A DNA stretch of 64,000 bases from Solirubrobacter pauli. Its GTDB lineage: Bacteria > Actinomycetota > Thermoleophilia > Solirubrobacterales > Solirubrobacteraceae. The stretch is from positions 2,217,426 to 2,281,425 of the forward strand of contig NZ_RBIL01000001.1 of assembly GCF_003633755.1 (NCBI RefSeq), read 5' to 3'. The notes beneath the pieces are model-generated. The model was not told the DNA's origin. It saw nothing but the letters and a program-made list of their open reading frames with translations, and made no database searches. The position numbers were made by a program, and so were the translations under genes. Each line of letters starts with the position of its first letter. Position 1 is the first letter of the stretch. This document shows positions 26,717-35,187 of this stretch, one piece after another.

Positions 26717-27760
26717 ATGGCCACCGAGACGGCCCGAACCGAAGTTCCCCCCGACGTAACCGAGCATCTCACGACAGAGGACCGAACCGGTCTGCTGCGC
26801 GCGATGCTGATGATGCGGGGGATCGAAGAACGCGCGATGACGCTCTACCGGCAGGGCAAGGTGCCAGGGAGCTTCTACGACGGGTTCGGCCAAGAGGCCG
26901 TGTCCGCCGGGGCGACGTGGGCGATGGCCGCCCAGGACCGCCTGTGCATCCTTCACCGTGATCTCGCCGCCCACATCATCCGCGGCGTCGAGCCGTGGCG
27001 GATCTTCGCCCAGTACATGGGGCGGGCCGACGGCATCACCCGCGGCCGCGACGGCAACGTCCACTTCGGGGACCGCACGAAGGGCTGCGTCGGCATGGTC
27101 TCGATGCTCCCGGACATGATGCTGATCGCCACCGGCATGGCGATGGCGTTCAAGCTGCGCGGCGAGGAGCGCTGCGCGATCACCTGGTTCGGCGACGGCT
27201 CGACCTCCCGCGGCGACTTCCACGAGGCCATGAACTGGGCCGGCGTGCAGAAGCTGCCGGTGATCTTCATCCTCGAGAACAACCAGTACGCGTACTCCAC
27301 GCCGCTGGACCAGCAGTTCGCGGTCAACCCGATCGAGCGCGCCGCCGCCTACGGCTTCCCGGGCGTCAGCGCCGACGGCAACGACCCCGAGGCGATGTTC
27401 GAGGTCGTCCGTGCCGCCCGCGAGCGCGCGATCGCCGGCGAGGGCCCGACGCTCGTCGAGGCCGTGACCATGCGCATGCACGGCCACGCCGCGCACGACG
27501 ACATGAAGTACGTCCCGACCGCCCAGGTCGAGGAGTGGCGCGCGAAGGACCCGATCGACCGCCAGGTGCGGCGCCTCGAGGCGCTCGGCGTCGACACGCA
27601 AGCCGTGCGCGACAGCGTCAAGGCCGAGATCGAGGCGGCCGTGGAGCGCGCGCTGCAGTCCCCGCAGCCTGACCCCGAGACCGTGCTCGACGGCCTGTTC
27701 GCCGACGAGCCGGCCCTGCTCGAAGACGGCAACGGCCCCTGGTCGGGCTTCCGGAGCTAG
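26717..27760 (+). CDS. 2-oxoacid dehydrogenase E1 alpha subunit, second complex
   Basis: 347 aa ThDP-dependent E1 alpha. The ThDP motif is intact (FGDGSTSRGDFHEAMN ... FILENNQYAYSTP). SFYDGFGQEAVSAGATW, LHRDLAAHIIRG, GRDGNVHFGD and MRMHGHAAHDDMKYVP place it with branched-chain or acetoin-type E1alpha rather than with pdhA at 20908. The first residues are a variable tail. GAAGGAG at 26699-26705 is the ribosome site. It starts a tight operon with its beta subunit (3-nt gap) and E2. The substrate (branched-chain 2-oxoacids, acetoin or another) is not proved. Confidence 0.88.
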   Translation: MATETARTEVPPDVTEHLTTEDRTGLLRAMLMMRGIEERAMTLYRQGKVPGSFYDGFGQEAVSAGATWAMAAQDRLCILHRDLAAHIIRGVEPWRIFAQYMGRADGITRGRDGNVHFGDRTKGCVGMVSMLPDMMLIATGMAMAFKLRGEERCAITWFGDGSTSRGDFHEAMNWAGVQKLPVIFILENNQYAYSTPLDQQFAVNPIERAAAYGFPGVSADGNDPEAMFEVVRAARERAIAGEGPTLVEAVTMRMHGHAAHDDMKYVPTAQVEEWRAKDPIDRQVRRLEALGVDTQAVRDSVKAEIEAAVERALQSPQPDPETVLDGLFADEPALLEDGNGPWSGFRS

Positions 27761-27763
27761 CCC

Positions 27764-28726
27764 ATGCCCACCATGACCTACCTGCAGGCGATCTCCGACG
27801 CCATGCGCGAGGAGATGCGCGCCGACGAGCGCGTGTTCCTCATGGGCGAGGACATCGGGACCTTCGGGGGCGCCTTCAAGGTGACCGACGGGTTCATCGA
27901 CGAGTTCGGCCCCAAGCGCGTGATGGACACGCCGCTCGCCGAGTCGGCGATCATCGGCTGCGCGATCGGCTCGGCCGTCGAGGGCCTGCGCCCGATCGCG
28001 GAGATGCAGTTCTCCGACTTCGTCTCCTGCGGCTTCGACCAGCTGGTCAACGTCGCCGGCAAGACGTACTACCGGATGGGCCTGTCGGTGAACATCACCG
28101 TCCGCCTCCCCTCCGGCGGCGGCTTCTCCGGCGGCCCGTACCACTCGCAGAACCCGGAGGCGTGGTTCATGCACGCGCCGGGCCTGAAGATCGTCGCGCC
28201 GAGCACCGCCGAGGACGCGAAGGGCCTGCTGATCAGCGCCGTGCGCGACCCCAACCCGGTGCTCTTCATGGAGCACAAGCACCTCTACCGCCGCGTGAAG
28301 GGCGACGTGCCCACCGGGTCCTACGAGACCCCATTCACGGCGCGGATCGCGCGCGAGGGCACCGACCTGACGGTGATCGCCTACGGCGCGATGGTCCACA
28401 CCGCGCTCGAGGCCACCGCGGACCTCGACGGCTCCGTCGAGGTGCTGGACCTGCGCTCGCTCGTCCCGCTCGACGAGGAGGCGATCCTCAAGAGCGTCCG
28501 CAAGACGAGCAAGGTCGTGATCGTCGACGAGGCCAACCAGATGTGCGCCGCGGGCGCCCAGGTGGCGGCGATCATCGCCGAGCGCGCCTTCGAGGACCTC
28601 GACGGCCCGGTCGTCCGCGTCGCGACGCCGGACGTGCCGATCCCGTTCTCGCCCACGCTCGAGCAGTCCGTGCTGCCGCAGGTCGACGACGTCAGGGAGG
28701 CGTGCCGTGAGCTCCTCGAGTACTGA
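27764..28726 (+). CDS. 2-oxoacid dehydrogenase E1 beta subunit, second complex
   Basis: 320 aa transketolase-like subunit. MTYLQAISDAMREEM, LMGEDIGTFGGAFKVTDGF, DTPLAESAIIGCAIGSA, RLPSGGGFSGGPYHSQNPEA and DEANQMCAAGAQVAAII are typical. SGGPYHSQNPE instead of the LGPTHS of PdhB supports a non-pyruvate or mixed substrate. The end overlaps the E2 start by 20 nt. Confidence 0.9.
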   Translation: MPTMTYLQAISDAMREEMRADERVFLMGEDIGTFGGAFKVTDGFIDEFGPKRVMDTPLAESAIIGCAIGSAVEGLRPIAEMQFSDFVSCGFDQLVNVAGKTYYRMGLSVNITVRLPSGGGFSGGPYHSQNPEAWFMHAPGLKIVAPSTAEDAKGLLISAVRDPNPVLFMEHKHLYRRVKGDVPTGSYETPFTARIAREGTDLTVIAYGAMVHTALEATADLDGSVEVLDLRSLVPLDEEAILKSVRKTSKVVIVDEANQMCAAGAQVAAIIAERAFEDLDGPVVRVATPDVPIPFSPTLEQSVLPQVDDVREACRELLEY

Positions 28727-30083
28727 CACGACGCACGTGGACGTGACGATGCCCCAGATGGGCGTCTCCGTCGCCGAGGGCACGGTCGTCGAGTGGAACA
28801 AGCAGGTCGGCGACTGGGTCGAGGCCGACGAGATCATCTGCTCGATCTCGACGGACAAGATCGACACCGACGTGGAGTCGCCCGCGACCGGCCGCGTGGC
28901 CGAGATCATCGTCGCCGTCGGCGACACGGTGGACGTGGGCGTCGTGATGGCCAAGATCGCCACGGACGCCAAGCCGGGTGAGGCGCACGCGTCCGAGAAC
29001 GGCACCGGCACGGGCGAGGCCACGGCCGCGCTGGAAGCGCCCGGCGAGGCCGGCGAGCTGTCGGGCGACACGACCGCCGACTACGAGGGCACGACCCAGC
29101 GCCGCCCGCCCCGGCCGGCCGGCGGCAACCGCCGCTTCTCGCCCGTGGTGATGCGGATGGCGGCCGAGCACAACCTCGACCTGTCGCAGATCGAGGGCTC
29201 GGGCCGTGGCGGGCGCGTCTCCAAGAAGGACGTGCTGGCGTTCCTGGAGAACGGCGGCGCCGCCGCGGAAGAGCCGCCGATGCACATCGAGTCGCCCTAC
29301 CGGCCGGACGAGCCCGCGCTCAAGCGCAAGCCCAGGCCGCGCCTGCAGCGCGTCGAGGAGGTCCCGGCCCAGGCCGCGGCCGCTCCGGCGCCCGCGGCGG
29401 CGCCCGCACCGGTGGGCGGCCAGCCGCTCTCGCGCATGCGCCAGGCGATCGGCTCGCGGATGGTCGAGTCGCTGCAGACCGCGGCGACGTGCACGACCAT
29501 CGCCGAGGCGGACATGAGCCGGATCGAGGCGGCCCGCGCCGCGGCGAAGCTCAGCTACCTGCCGTTCCAGGCCCGCGCGACGATCGAGACGCTGCTCGAG
29601 TTCCCGCAGCTCAACGCGACGCTCGAGGACGGCCAGCACACCGTCTACAGCGACGCGGTGCACCTCGGGATCGCGGTCAGCCTCGGCTCCGGCGGCCTGA
29701 TCGTCCCGGTCATCCGCGACGCGCAGGACCTGAGCGTCGAGGGCTTGGCGAAGCGCATCAAGGACATCGCCGTCCGCGCCCGCAACAACCAGCTGACGCC
29801 GGACGAGGTCAGCGGCGGCACGTTCACGATCACCAACCCCGGCGGCTACGGCTCGATCATGGCGACGCCCGTGATCAACCTGCCGCAGGTCGGCATCCTG
29901 GACACCGAAGCGGTCGTCAAGCGCCCGGTCGTGATCACGGACGAGCTCGGCAACGACTCGATCGCGATCCGCAGCATGACCTACCTCTGCATGTCGTGGG
30001 ACCACCGTGCCCTCGACGGCGCGTACGCGGCGCAGTTCCTGAGCGCGCTGCGCAAGAAGCTCGAAGCCTGGCCGATCACATAG
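28707..30083 (+). CDS. 2-oxoacid dehydrogenase E2 acyltransferase, second complex
   Basis: 458 aa. One lipoyl domain (residues 10-85) has its lysine at K51 in ISTDKIDTD, a form common in branched-chain and 2-oxoglutarate E2 proteins. The peripheral binding domain lies near 145-180 (FSPVVMRMAAEHNLDLSQI), followed by an Ala/Pro-rich linker (AQAAAAPAPAAAPAPV) and a catalytic domain ending in the complete active-site motif DHRALDG. Unlike the first E2, its linker is not acidic and its catalytic Asp is kept. GTG 28707 is supported by AGGGAGG 7 nt upstream. Confidence 0.9.
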   Translation: MSSSSTDTTHVDVTMPQMGVSVAEGTVVEWNKQVGDWVEADEIICSISTDKIDTDVESPATGRVAEIIVAVGDTVDVGVVMAKIATDAKPGEAHASENGTGTGEATAALEAPGEAGELSGDTTADYEGTTQRRPPRPAGGNRRFSPVVMRMAAEHNLDLSQIEGSGRGGRVSKKDVLAFLENGGAAAEEPPMHIESPYRPDEPALKRKPRPRLQRVEEVPAQAAAAPAPAAAPAPVGGQPLSRMRQAIGSRMVESLQTAATCTTIAEADMSRIEAARAAAKLSYLPFQARATIETLLEFPQLNATLEDGQHTVYSDAVHLGIAVSLGSGGLIVPVIRDAQDLSVEGLAKRIKDIAVRARNNQLTPDEVSGGTFTITNPGGYGSIMATPVINLPQVGILDTEAVVKRPVVITDELGNDSIAIRSMTYLCMSWDHRALDGAYAAQFLSALRKKLEAWPIT

Positions 30084-30109
30084 CCAAGAGAGAGATGGTC
30101 TGACGGACA

Positions 30110-30135
30110 CCCGCCCCGGGCTCACCCGGGGCGGG
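30110..30135 (+). terminator. Hairpin terminator of the second dehydrogenase operon
   Basis: CCCGCCCCGGG (30110-30120) and CCCGGGGCGGG (30125-30135) pair perfectly over 11 bp around loop CTCA, 26 nt after the E2 stop. No U tract follows. Confidence 0.7.
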
Positions 30136-30177
30136 GCAGGCCCTCAAGGTTCCGCCGCCCGGACCGACTCCAAGGGC

Positions 30178-32712
30178 ATGAGCCGTTGGGCCATCTACCT
30201 GGCGTTCGGCCTGCTCTCGATCGCGCTGTACCTCGCGCCGGGCCCGCTGCAGCACGCCGACGCCGTCATCGGCCTGCTCGGAGCCGTGACGGTCGTCGCG
30301 ACGCTCCTCGTGGTGATCCTCGGCCGGCCCGTCGCCCGCTTCGCGTGGGGCCTGATGGCCGCGGCGCTGCTGCTGATCTTCACCGGCGACCTGATGCCAC
30401 AGGGTCCGGGGTTCGGCCTCGACGACGTCTTCTACTTCGCGTTCTACCCGCCGATGCTGGCCGGGGTGGTGCTGCTCGTGCGCCACCGCACCCGCAGCGC
30501 CCGCGCCGGTGCGCTGATCGACGGGCTGATCCTCACGCTCGGGCTCGCGCTGCCGTCGTGGATCGTGCTGATCGCACCCTCCTTGCACGAGGGCGACCTC
30601 ACCTTCGTCGACGCGATCGTGCGCGTCGGCTTCCCGGTCGGTGATCTGCTGCTGCTGGGCGGGATCGTCCAGCTGGCGCTCGACGGCGGCCGTCGCGGCC
30701 CGGCGTTCCACCTGCTGGTCGGCAGCGTCTCCGGGCTGCTGCTGTCGGACTTCGCCACCGGCCTGATGACCGCCAGCGGGCAGACGGCGGCCGACGACCC
30801 GCTGGTCCTGGTCGCCTGGATGGTCTCCTTCGTGCTCTGGGGCACGGCGGTCCTGCATCCGTCGATGCGCACCCTGGCCGAGCTGGCGCCCGCACGCCGT
30901 GAGGTGCTGCTGACCCGCACACGGCTGATCCTGCTCACGTGCGCCTCGCTCGTCGCCCCGGTGCTCTCCCTCACGCACGACCTCCGCGAGGGTGACTGGG
31001 ACTACGCCGTGGTCCAAGCCGTGTCGCTCGCCCTGTTCGCGCTCGTCATCGCGCGCATGACCGGGCTGGCCCGCCGCGAGCGGACGCTGTCCGCCCAGCT
31101 GCACCGCCGCCACGGCGAGGACCGCTTCGCGGCGCTCATCCGCAACACGCGCGACCTGCTGCTCGTCGTCAACCCGGGCGGGGGCGTCAGCTACGCCAGC
31201 CCGTCCGTCGCGCGGATCCTCGGCACGGAGCTGACCGCGTCCTTCCTGATCCCCGAGGACCGCACGCGGGTGCGCGCGGCGCTGGCGGCGTCCGCGCAGG
31301 GCGAGGACGTGGCCCCGTTCGAGTGCACGCTCGTGGACCTCCGCGGCGATCAGCGCGTCTTCGAGGTCCACCTCACGAACCTCACCGAGGAGCAGCACGT
31401 CGGCGGCATCCTGCTCAACGCCCGCGACGTCACCGAGCGCCGGGCGTTCGAGGCGCAGCTGACCCACCAGGCCTTCCACGACCCCGTCACCGGGCTCGCG
31501 AACCGGGAGCTGTTCGTCCGCCGCGTGCGCCAGGCGATCAGCCAGGCGCGGCGCAGCGGCCACACGCTGGCCGTGCTGTTCCTCGACCTCGACGACTTCA
31601 AGCTCGTCAACGACTCGCTCGGCCACGCCACCGGCGACGAGATCCTCGTCGAGGTCGGCCGCCGGCTCGACGGCGGCGTGCGCGGCGTGGACACGGCCGC
31701 CCGCTTCGGCGGTGACGAGTTCGCGCTGCTGCTCGAGGACGTCGACAGCCACGCCGCGGCCGAGGCCGCGCGGCGCATCCTCGACCTGCTCGCGACCCCG
31801 ATCCGCACCGGCGGGCGGGAGCTGACCTTGCGCGCGAGCCTCGGCGTCTCGGTCGCCCAGGGCGCCGACCCGCGCGACGCCGAGGACCTGCTGCGCGACG
31901 CCGACGCCGCGATGTACCACGCCAAGCGCGACGGGCACGGCGGGTACCGGCTGTTCGAGCCGGCCATGCACGCCGACGTGCTCGCGCGCCTCGAGCTGCG
32001 CACCGACCTGCAGCGCGCGATCGACGCGGGCGAGCTGGAGCTGCACTACCAGCCCGTCGTCCGCCTCGTCGACGGCGCGACCACCGGCTTCGAAGCGCTG
32101 ATGCGCTGGCGTCACCCTGAGCGCGGGCTCATCTCCCCCGCCGACTTCATCCCGATCGCCGAGGAGACCGGGCTGATCGTCCCGATGGGCCGGTGGGCGC
32201 TGCTCGAGGCCACGAGCCACCTGCGCGCGCTCGGCAGCCTCTACCGGATGAACGTGAACCTGTCGGCCAAGCAGCTGCAGGACCCGGAGCTGGTCTACGA
32301 CGTGCGCGCCGCGATCGAGGGGATCGACCCACGGCGCCTGACGCTCGAGCTGACCGAGTCGATCGTGATGGAGGACACGGGCCACGCGGTCGCGCAGCTC
32401 ACCGCGCTCAAGGCGCTCGGCGTCCGGCTCGCCCTCGACGACTTCGGCACGGGCTACTCGTCGCTCGGCTATCTCAGCCGCCTGCCCGTCGACGTGCTCA
32501 AGCTCGACCGCACCTTCCTGGCCTGCGACGAGCCGAACCTGATCGCGGCGGTCGTCGGCCTCGGCCAGGCGCTCGCGCTCGACGTGGTCGCCGAAGGCAT
32601 CGAGGAGGAGGAGCAGTGGCGCACGCTGCGCGAGCTCGGCTGCCACTATGGCCAGGGCTTCCTCTTCTCCAAGCCGCTCAGCGCCGCCGATTCGCTGGCC
32701 GCCGTGCACTGA
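30178..32712 (+). CDS. Membrane PAS-GGDEF-EAL cyclic-di-GMP protein
   Basis: 844 aa. About 9-10 membrane segments fill residues 1-300. A PAS domain (RFAALIRNTRDLLLVVNPGG) is at about 315-425. The GGDEF domain has an intact active site (ARFGGDEFALLLEDV), so diguanylate cyclase activity is expected. The EAL domain keeps GFEALMRWRHP, NVNLSAKQLQ, LELTESIVME, LDDFGTGYSSLGYL, LKLDRTF and AEGIEEEEQ, so phosphodiesterase activity is also plausible. Which activity dominates cannot be read. It is a stand-alone gene between the second dehydrogenase operon and lipB. Confidence 0.92.
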   Translation: MSRWAIYLAFGLLSIALYLAPGPLQHADAVIGLLGAVTVVATLLVVILGRPVARFAWGLMAAALLLIFTGDLMPQGPGFGLDDVFYFAFYPPMLAGVVLLVRHRTRSARAGALIDGLILTLGLALPSWIVLIAPSLHEGDLTFVDAIVRVGFPVGDLLLLGGIVQLALDGGRRGPAFHLLVGSVSGLLLSDFATGLMTASGQTAADDPLVLVAWMVSFVLWGTAVLHPSMRTLAELAPARREVLLTRTRLILLTCASLVAPVLSLTHDLREGDWDYAVVQAVSLALFALVIARMTGLARRERTLSAQLHRRHGEDRFAALIRNTRDLLLVVNPGGGVSYASPSVARILGTELTASFLIPEDRTRVRAALAASAQGEDVAPFECTLVDLRGDQRVFEVHLTNLTEEQHVGGILLNARDVTERRAFEAQLTHQAFHDPVTGLANRELFVRRVRQAISQARRSGHTLAVLFLDLDDFKLVNDSLGHATGDEILVEVGRRLDGGVRGVDTAARFGGDEFALLLEDVDSHAAAEAARRILDLLATPIRTGGRELTLRASLGVSVAQGADPRDAEDLLRDADAAMYHAKRDGHGGYRLFEPAMHADVLARLELRTDLQRAIDAGELELHYQPVVRLVDGATTGFEALMRWRHPERGLISPADFIPIAEETGLIVPMGRWALLEATSHLRALGSLYRMNVNLSAKQLQDPELVYDVRAAIEGIDPRRLTLELTESIVMEDTGHAVAQLTALKALGVRLALDDFGTGYSSLGYLSRLPVDVLKLDRTFLACDEPNLIAAVVGLGQALALDVVAEGIEEEEQWRTLRELGCHYGQGFLFSKPLSAADSLAAVH

Positions 32713-32716
32713 TGTC

Positions 32717-32722
32717 TATGCT
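32717..32722 (+). promoter_or_regulatory. Putative -10 box (TATGCT) of lipB
   Basis: TATGCT lies 6 nt before the lipB ATG. GGAGG touches the ATG directly, too close to work as a Shine-Dalgarno sequence. This arrangement fits a leaderless transcript. Confidence 0.5.
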
Positions 32723-32728
32723 CGGAGG

Positions 32729-33412
32729 ATGGCCTCCGAGCTGCTCGTCACGCATCTGGGCCGCGTCGACTACCGCGAGGCGACGACGCTGCAGGAACGA
32801 CTGCGCGAGCAGGTCCAGGCGGGTGAGCTGCCCGAGCTGATGCTGCTGCTGGAGCACCCGCCGGTCTACACCGTCACGCGCCGGACCGAGTCCTCGGACC
32901 TGCCGTTCCCGGACAGCTTCTACGCCGAGCGCGGGATCGACGTCGTGCAGACGCCGCGCGGCGGCCAGCTCACCTACCACGGGCCCGGCCAGCTCGTCGG
33001 CTACCCGATCATGCGCGTGAGCAGCGTGCCCGAGTACATCCTCACGATGGAGAAGGCGCTCGTCGCCGCGCTGGCGGACGCCGGCGTGCAGGCGCAGACC
33101 AAGCTCGGCCACAAGCACGTCGGCGTGTGGGTGGGCGACAGGAAGATCGCCTCGGTGGGCGTGCACATCTCCCAGGGCGTGTCCTCGCACGGCTTCGCGG
33201 TCAACGTGACCAACGACCTGGACCCGTTCGGCTGGGTCGTGGCCTGCGGGCTGCCCGAGGTGCAGATGACGTCGGTCGCGGCCGAGGGCGTGAACGAGTC
33301 CCTCGCCTGCTTCCGCAAGCGCGCGGCGTTCCGCTTCTGCGAGGCGTTCGGCCGCCGGCAGCGGATCGTCTCGCCGGCCCGGCTGGGCATCGAGGCGCCG
33401 GTGCTCGCGTAG
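32729..33412 (+). CDS. lipB: Octanoyl-[ACP]:protein octanoyltransferase LipB
   Basis: 227 aa. Transfers octanoyl from acyl carrier protein to lipoyl-domain lysines of E2. Family motifs are LLLEHPPVYTVTRR, GGQLTYHGPGQLVGYPI, the catalytic Lys in RKIASVGVHIS and the acyl-accepting Cys in VVACGLPEVQMTS. The ATG at 32729 gives the normal N-terminus. It is followed without gap by the LLM oxidoreductase and then lipA, so the two lipoylation enzymes share a transcription unit next to their E2 substrates. Confidence 0.96.
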   Translation: MASELLVTHLGRVDYREATTLQERLREQVQAGELPELMLLLEHPPVYTVTRRTESSDLPFPDSFYAERGIDVVQTPRGGQLTYHGPGQLVGYPIMRVSSVPEYILTMEKALVAALADAGVQAQTKLGHKHVGVWVGDRKIASVGVHISQGVSSHGFAVNVTNDLDPFGWVVACGLPEVQMTSVAAEGVNESLACFRKRAAFRFCEAFGRRQRIVSPARLGIEAPVLA

Positions 33413-34195
33413 ATGGACGTCGGCGCGGCGATCTTCCTTACCGGCGAGGTGCAGCACCCGGCGGAGCTGGCCCAGCGGCTCGAGGCCGCGGGCTACGAGT
33501 CGCTGATGGTCACCGAGCACACGCACATCCCGGTTTCAGCCGGGATGGTCGACCGCGCGGGCGGGCCGCTGGCCGAGCACTACCGCCGCACGCACGACCC
33601 GTTCGTGGCGCTCGCGTTCGCGGCCGCCGCCACGGAGCGGCTCGTGGTCGGCACGAGCGTGTGCCTCGTGATCCAGCACGACCCGATCGTGCTCGCCAAG
33701 CAGATCACGTCGCTGCAGAACCTGTCCGGCGGGCGCTTCGTGTTCGGCGTCGGCGCCGGCTGGAACAAGCCGGAGATGCGCAACCACGGAACCGATCCCG
33801 ACACCCGCCACGGCAGCATGCGCGAGCGGGTCGAGGCCATGAAGGCGATCTGGACGCAGGACGAGGCCTCCTACCACGGCAAGCACGTCGACTTCGACCC
33901 GATCTGGCAGTGGCCGAAGCCCGAGGTCGTGCCGCCCGTCTTCGTCGGCGGCAACGGCCCGCGCGTCGAGGACCGCGTCCTGCGCTACGGCGACGGCTGG
34001 ATGCCGAACATGAAGGACCTCGGCGAGCTGTCCGAGCGCGTCACGGCGTTGCGCGAACGCGCCGGATCCCGCGTGCCCGTGACCTACTACGGCGCGACGC
34101 CCGAAACCCTGGAGACCATCGCGGACGCCGGCGTGGACCGCGCGCTGATCGTCCTCGATTCCGTTTCGCAACCGTCGATACCCTCAATTACGTGA
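33413..34195 (+). CDS. LLM-class flavin oxidoreductase, probably F420-dependent
   Basis: 260 aa luciferase-like monooxygenase fold. MVTEHTHIPVS, GTSVCLVIQHDPIVLAKQ, SGGRFVFGVGAGWN and VFVGGNGPRVEDRVLRYGDGWMP are typical of the actinobacterial F420-dependent branch. Cofactor choice is inferred from family resemblance only. It sits between lipB and lipA with no gap before it and a 4-nt overlap after it. A link to lipoate metabolism is not known to me. Confidence 0.85.
   Translation: MDVGAAIFLTGEVQHPAELAQRLEAAGYESLMVTEHTHIPVSAGMVDRAGGPLAEHYRRTHDPFVALAFAAAATERLVVGTSVCLVIQHDPIVLAKQITSLQNLSGGRFVFGVGAGWNKPEMRNHGTDPDTRHGSMRERVEAMKAIWTQDEASYHGKHVDFDPIWQWPKPEVVPPVFVGGNGPRVEDRVLRYGDGWMPNMKDLGELSERVTALRERAGSRVPVTYYGATPETLETIADAGVDRALIVLDSVSQPSIPSIT
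34179..34184 (+). promoter_or_regulatory. Putative -10 box (TACCCT) of lipA
   Basis: TACCCT lies exactly 7 nt before the lipA GTG and inside the end of the LLM gene. No Shine-Dalgarno sequence precedes lipA. A leaderless internal promoter is likely. Confidence 0.5.
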
Positions 34196-35187
34196 GCGAA
34201 GAGACCCCGGTACTGCGCATCCATCAAACCCGGTCGCGCGCGAACCCGGGCGGCATGGACGTCCGGAAGATCATCGGCGAGGACGTGCTGCCCTTCCGCT
34301 CGCGCAAGCCCTCCTGGTTCAAGGTCCCGCGCCCCGGCAGCGCGACCTACCGCGAGCTGTCGAAGACGATCGCCGACGAGGGCCTGCACACCGTCTGCAA
34401 GGAAGCGGCCTGCCCGAACATCGGCGACTGCTGGGACCGTGGCACCGCGACGTTCATGATCCTCGGCGACACGTGCACGCGCCGCTGCGGGTTCTGCAAC
34501 GTCAAGACCGGCAAGCCGACCTGGAACGACCCGCTCGAGCCGCTGCGCGTCGCCCGCTCGGTCGCCCGCATGAACCTGCGCCACGCCGTGATCACGAGCG
34601 TGGACCGCGACGACCTGCCCGACTACGGCGCGTCCGTCTGGTGCGGCGTCATCCGCTCCGTGCGCATGCAGGCGCCGCACACGAAGATCGAGTGCCTCAC
34701 GCCGGACTTCCGCGGCGAGGAGATGCCGCTCGCGCGCGTCATCGCCGAGCGCCCCGACGTCTTCAACCACAACCTCGAGGTCGCGCCGCGCCTGTACCCG
34801 GTCGCGCGCCGCGGCTCCACCTGGAAGCGCTCGCTGCGCGTGCTGCGCAACGCCGCCGAGATGGGCGAGGGCGAGGTCGCGACCAAGTCCGGCCTGATGG
34901 TCGGCTTCGGCGAGACGCACGAGGAGCTCGTGGACGCGTTCGGCGAGATGCGTGAGAACGGCGTCCAGATCCTCACCGTCGGCCAGTACCTGCGCCCCAC
35001 CGAGCGTCACCTGCCGGTCGTCCGGTACTGGGCGCCCGAGGAGTTCGAGGCGCTCGAGAAGGCCGCGTACGACCTCGGCTTCGAGCACGTCGCGGCCGGT
35101 CCGCTCGTGCGCTCCAGCTACCACGCGGACGAGCACGTCAAGCAGGACCGCCCGGGCGTCGGCCCGGTCGCCGCGCTCAGCGCGTGA
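34192..35187 (+). CDS. lipA: Lipoyl synthase LipA (radical SAM)
   Basis: 331 aa. Inserts two sulfurs into octanoyl-E2. The auxiliary [4Fe-4S] ligands are CKEAACPNIGDC and the radical-SAM triad is CTRRCGFC. The C-terminal RSSYHADE matches the family's RSSY motif. GTG at 34192 overlaps the LLM stop and gives the usual N-terminus; the open frame extends about 355 codons upstream in a shadow frame. Its last 11 nt overlap the convergent SIS-domain gene. Confidence 0.97.
   Translation: MSEETPVLRIHQTRSRANPGGMDVRKIIGEDVLPFRSRKPSWFKVPRPGSATYRELSKTIADEGLHTVCKEAACPNIGDCWDRGTATFMILGDTCTRRCGFCNVKTGKPTWNDPLEPLRVARSVARMNLRHAVITSVDRDDLPDYGASVWCGVIRSVRMQAPHTKIECLTPDFRGEEMPLARVIAERPDVFNHNLEVAPRLYPVARRGSTWKRSLRVLRNAAEMGEGEVATKSGLMVGFGETHEELVDAFGEMRENGVQILTVGQYLRPTERHLPVVRYWAPEEFEALEKAAYDLGFEHVAAGPLVRSSYHADEHVKQDRPGVGPVAALSA

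Noticed and set aside
30076-32709. A long minus-strand frame opposite the GGDEF/EAL gene
   Set aside because: The plus-strand protein has complete catalytic motifs along its whole length; the opposite frame is charged low-complexity sequence.
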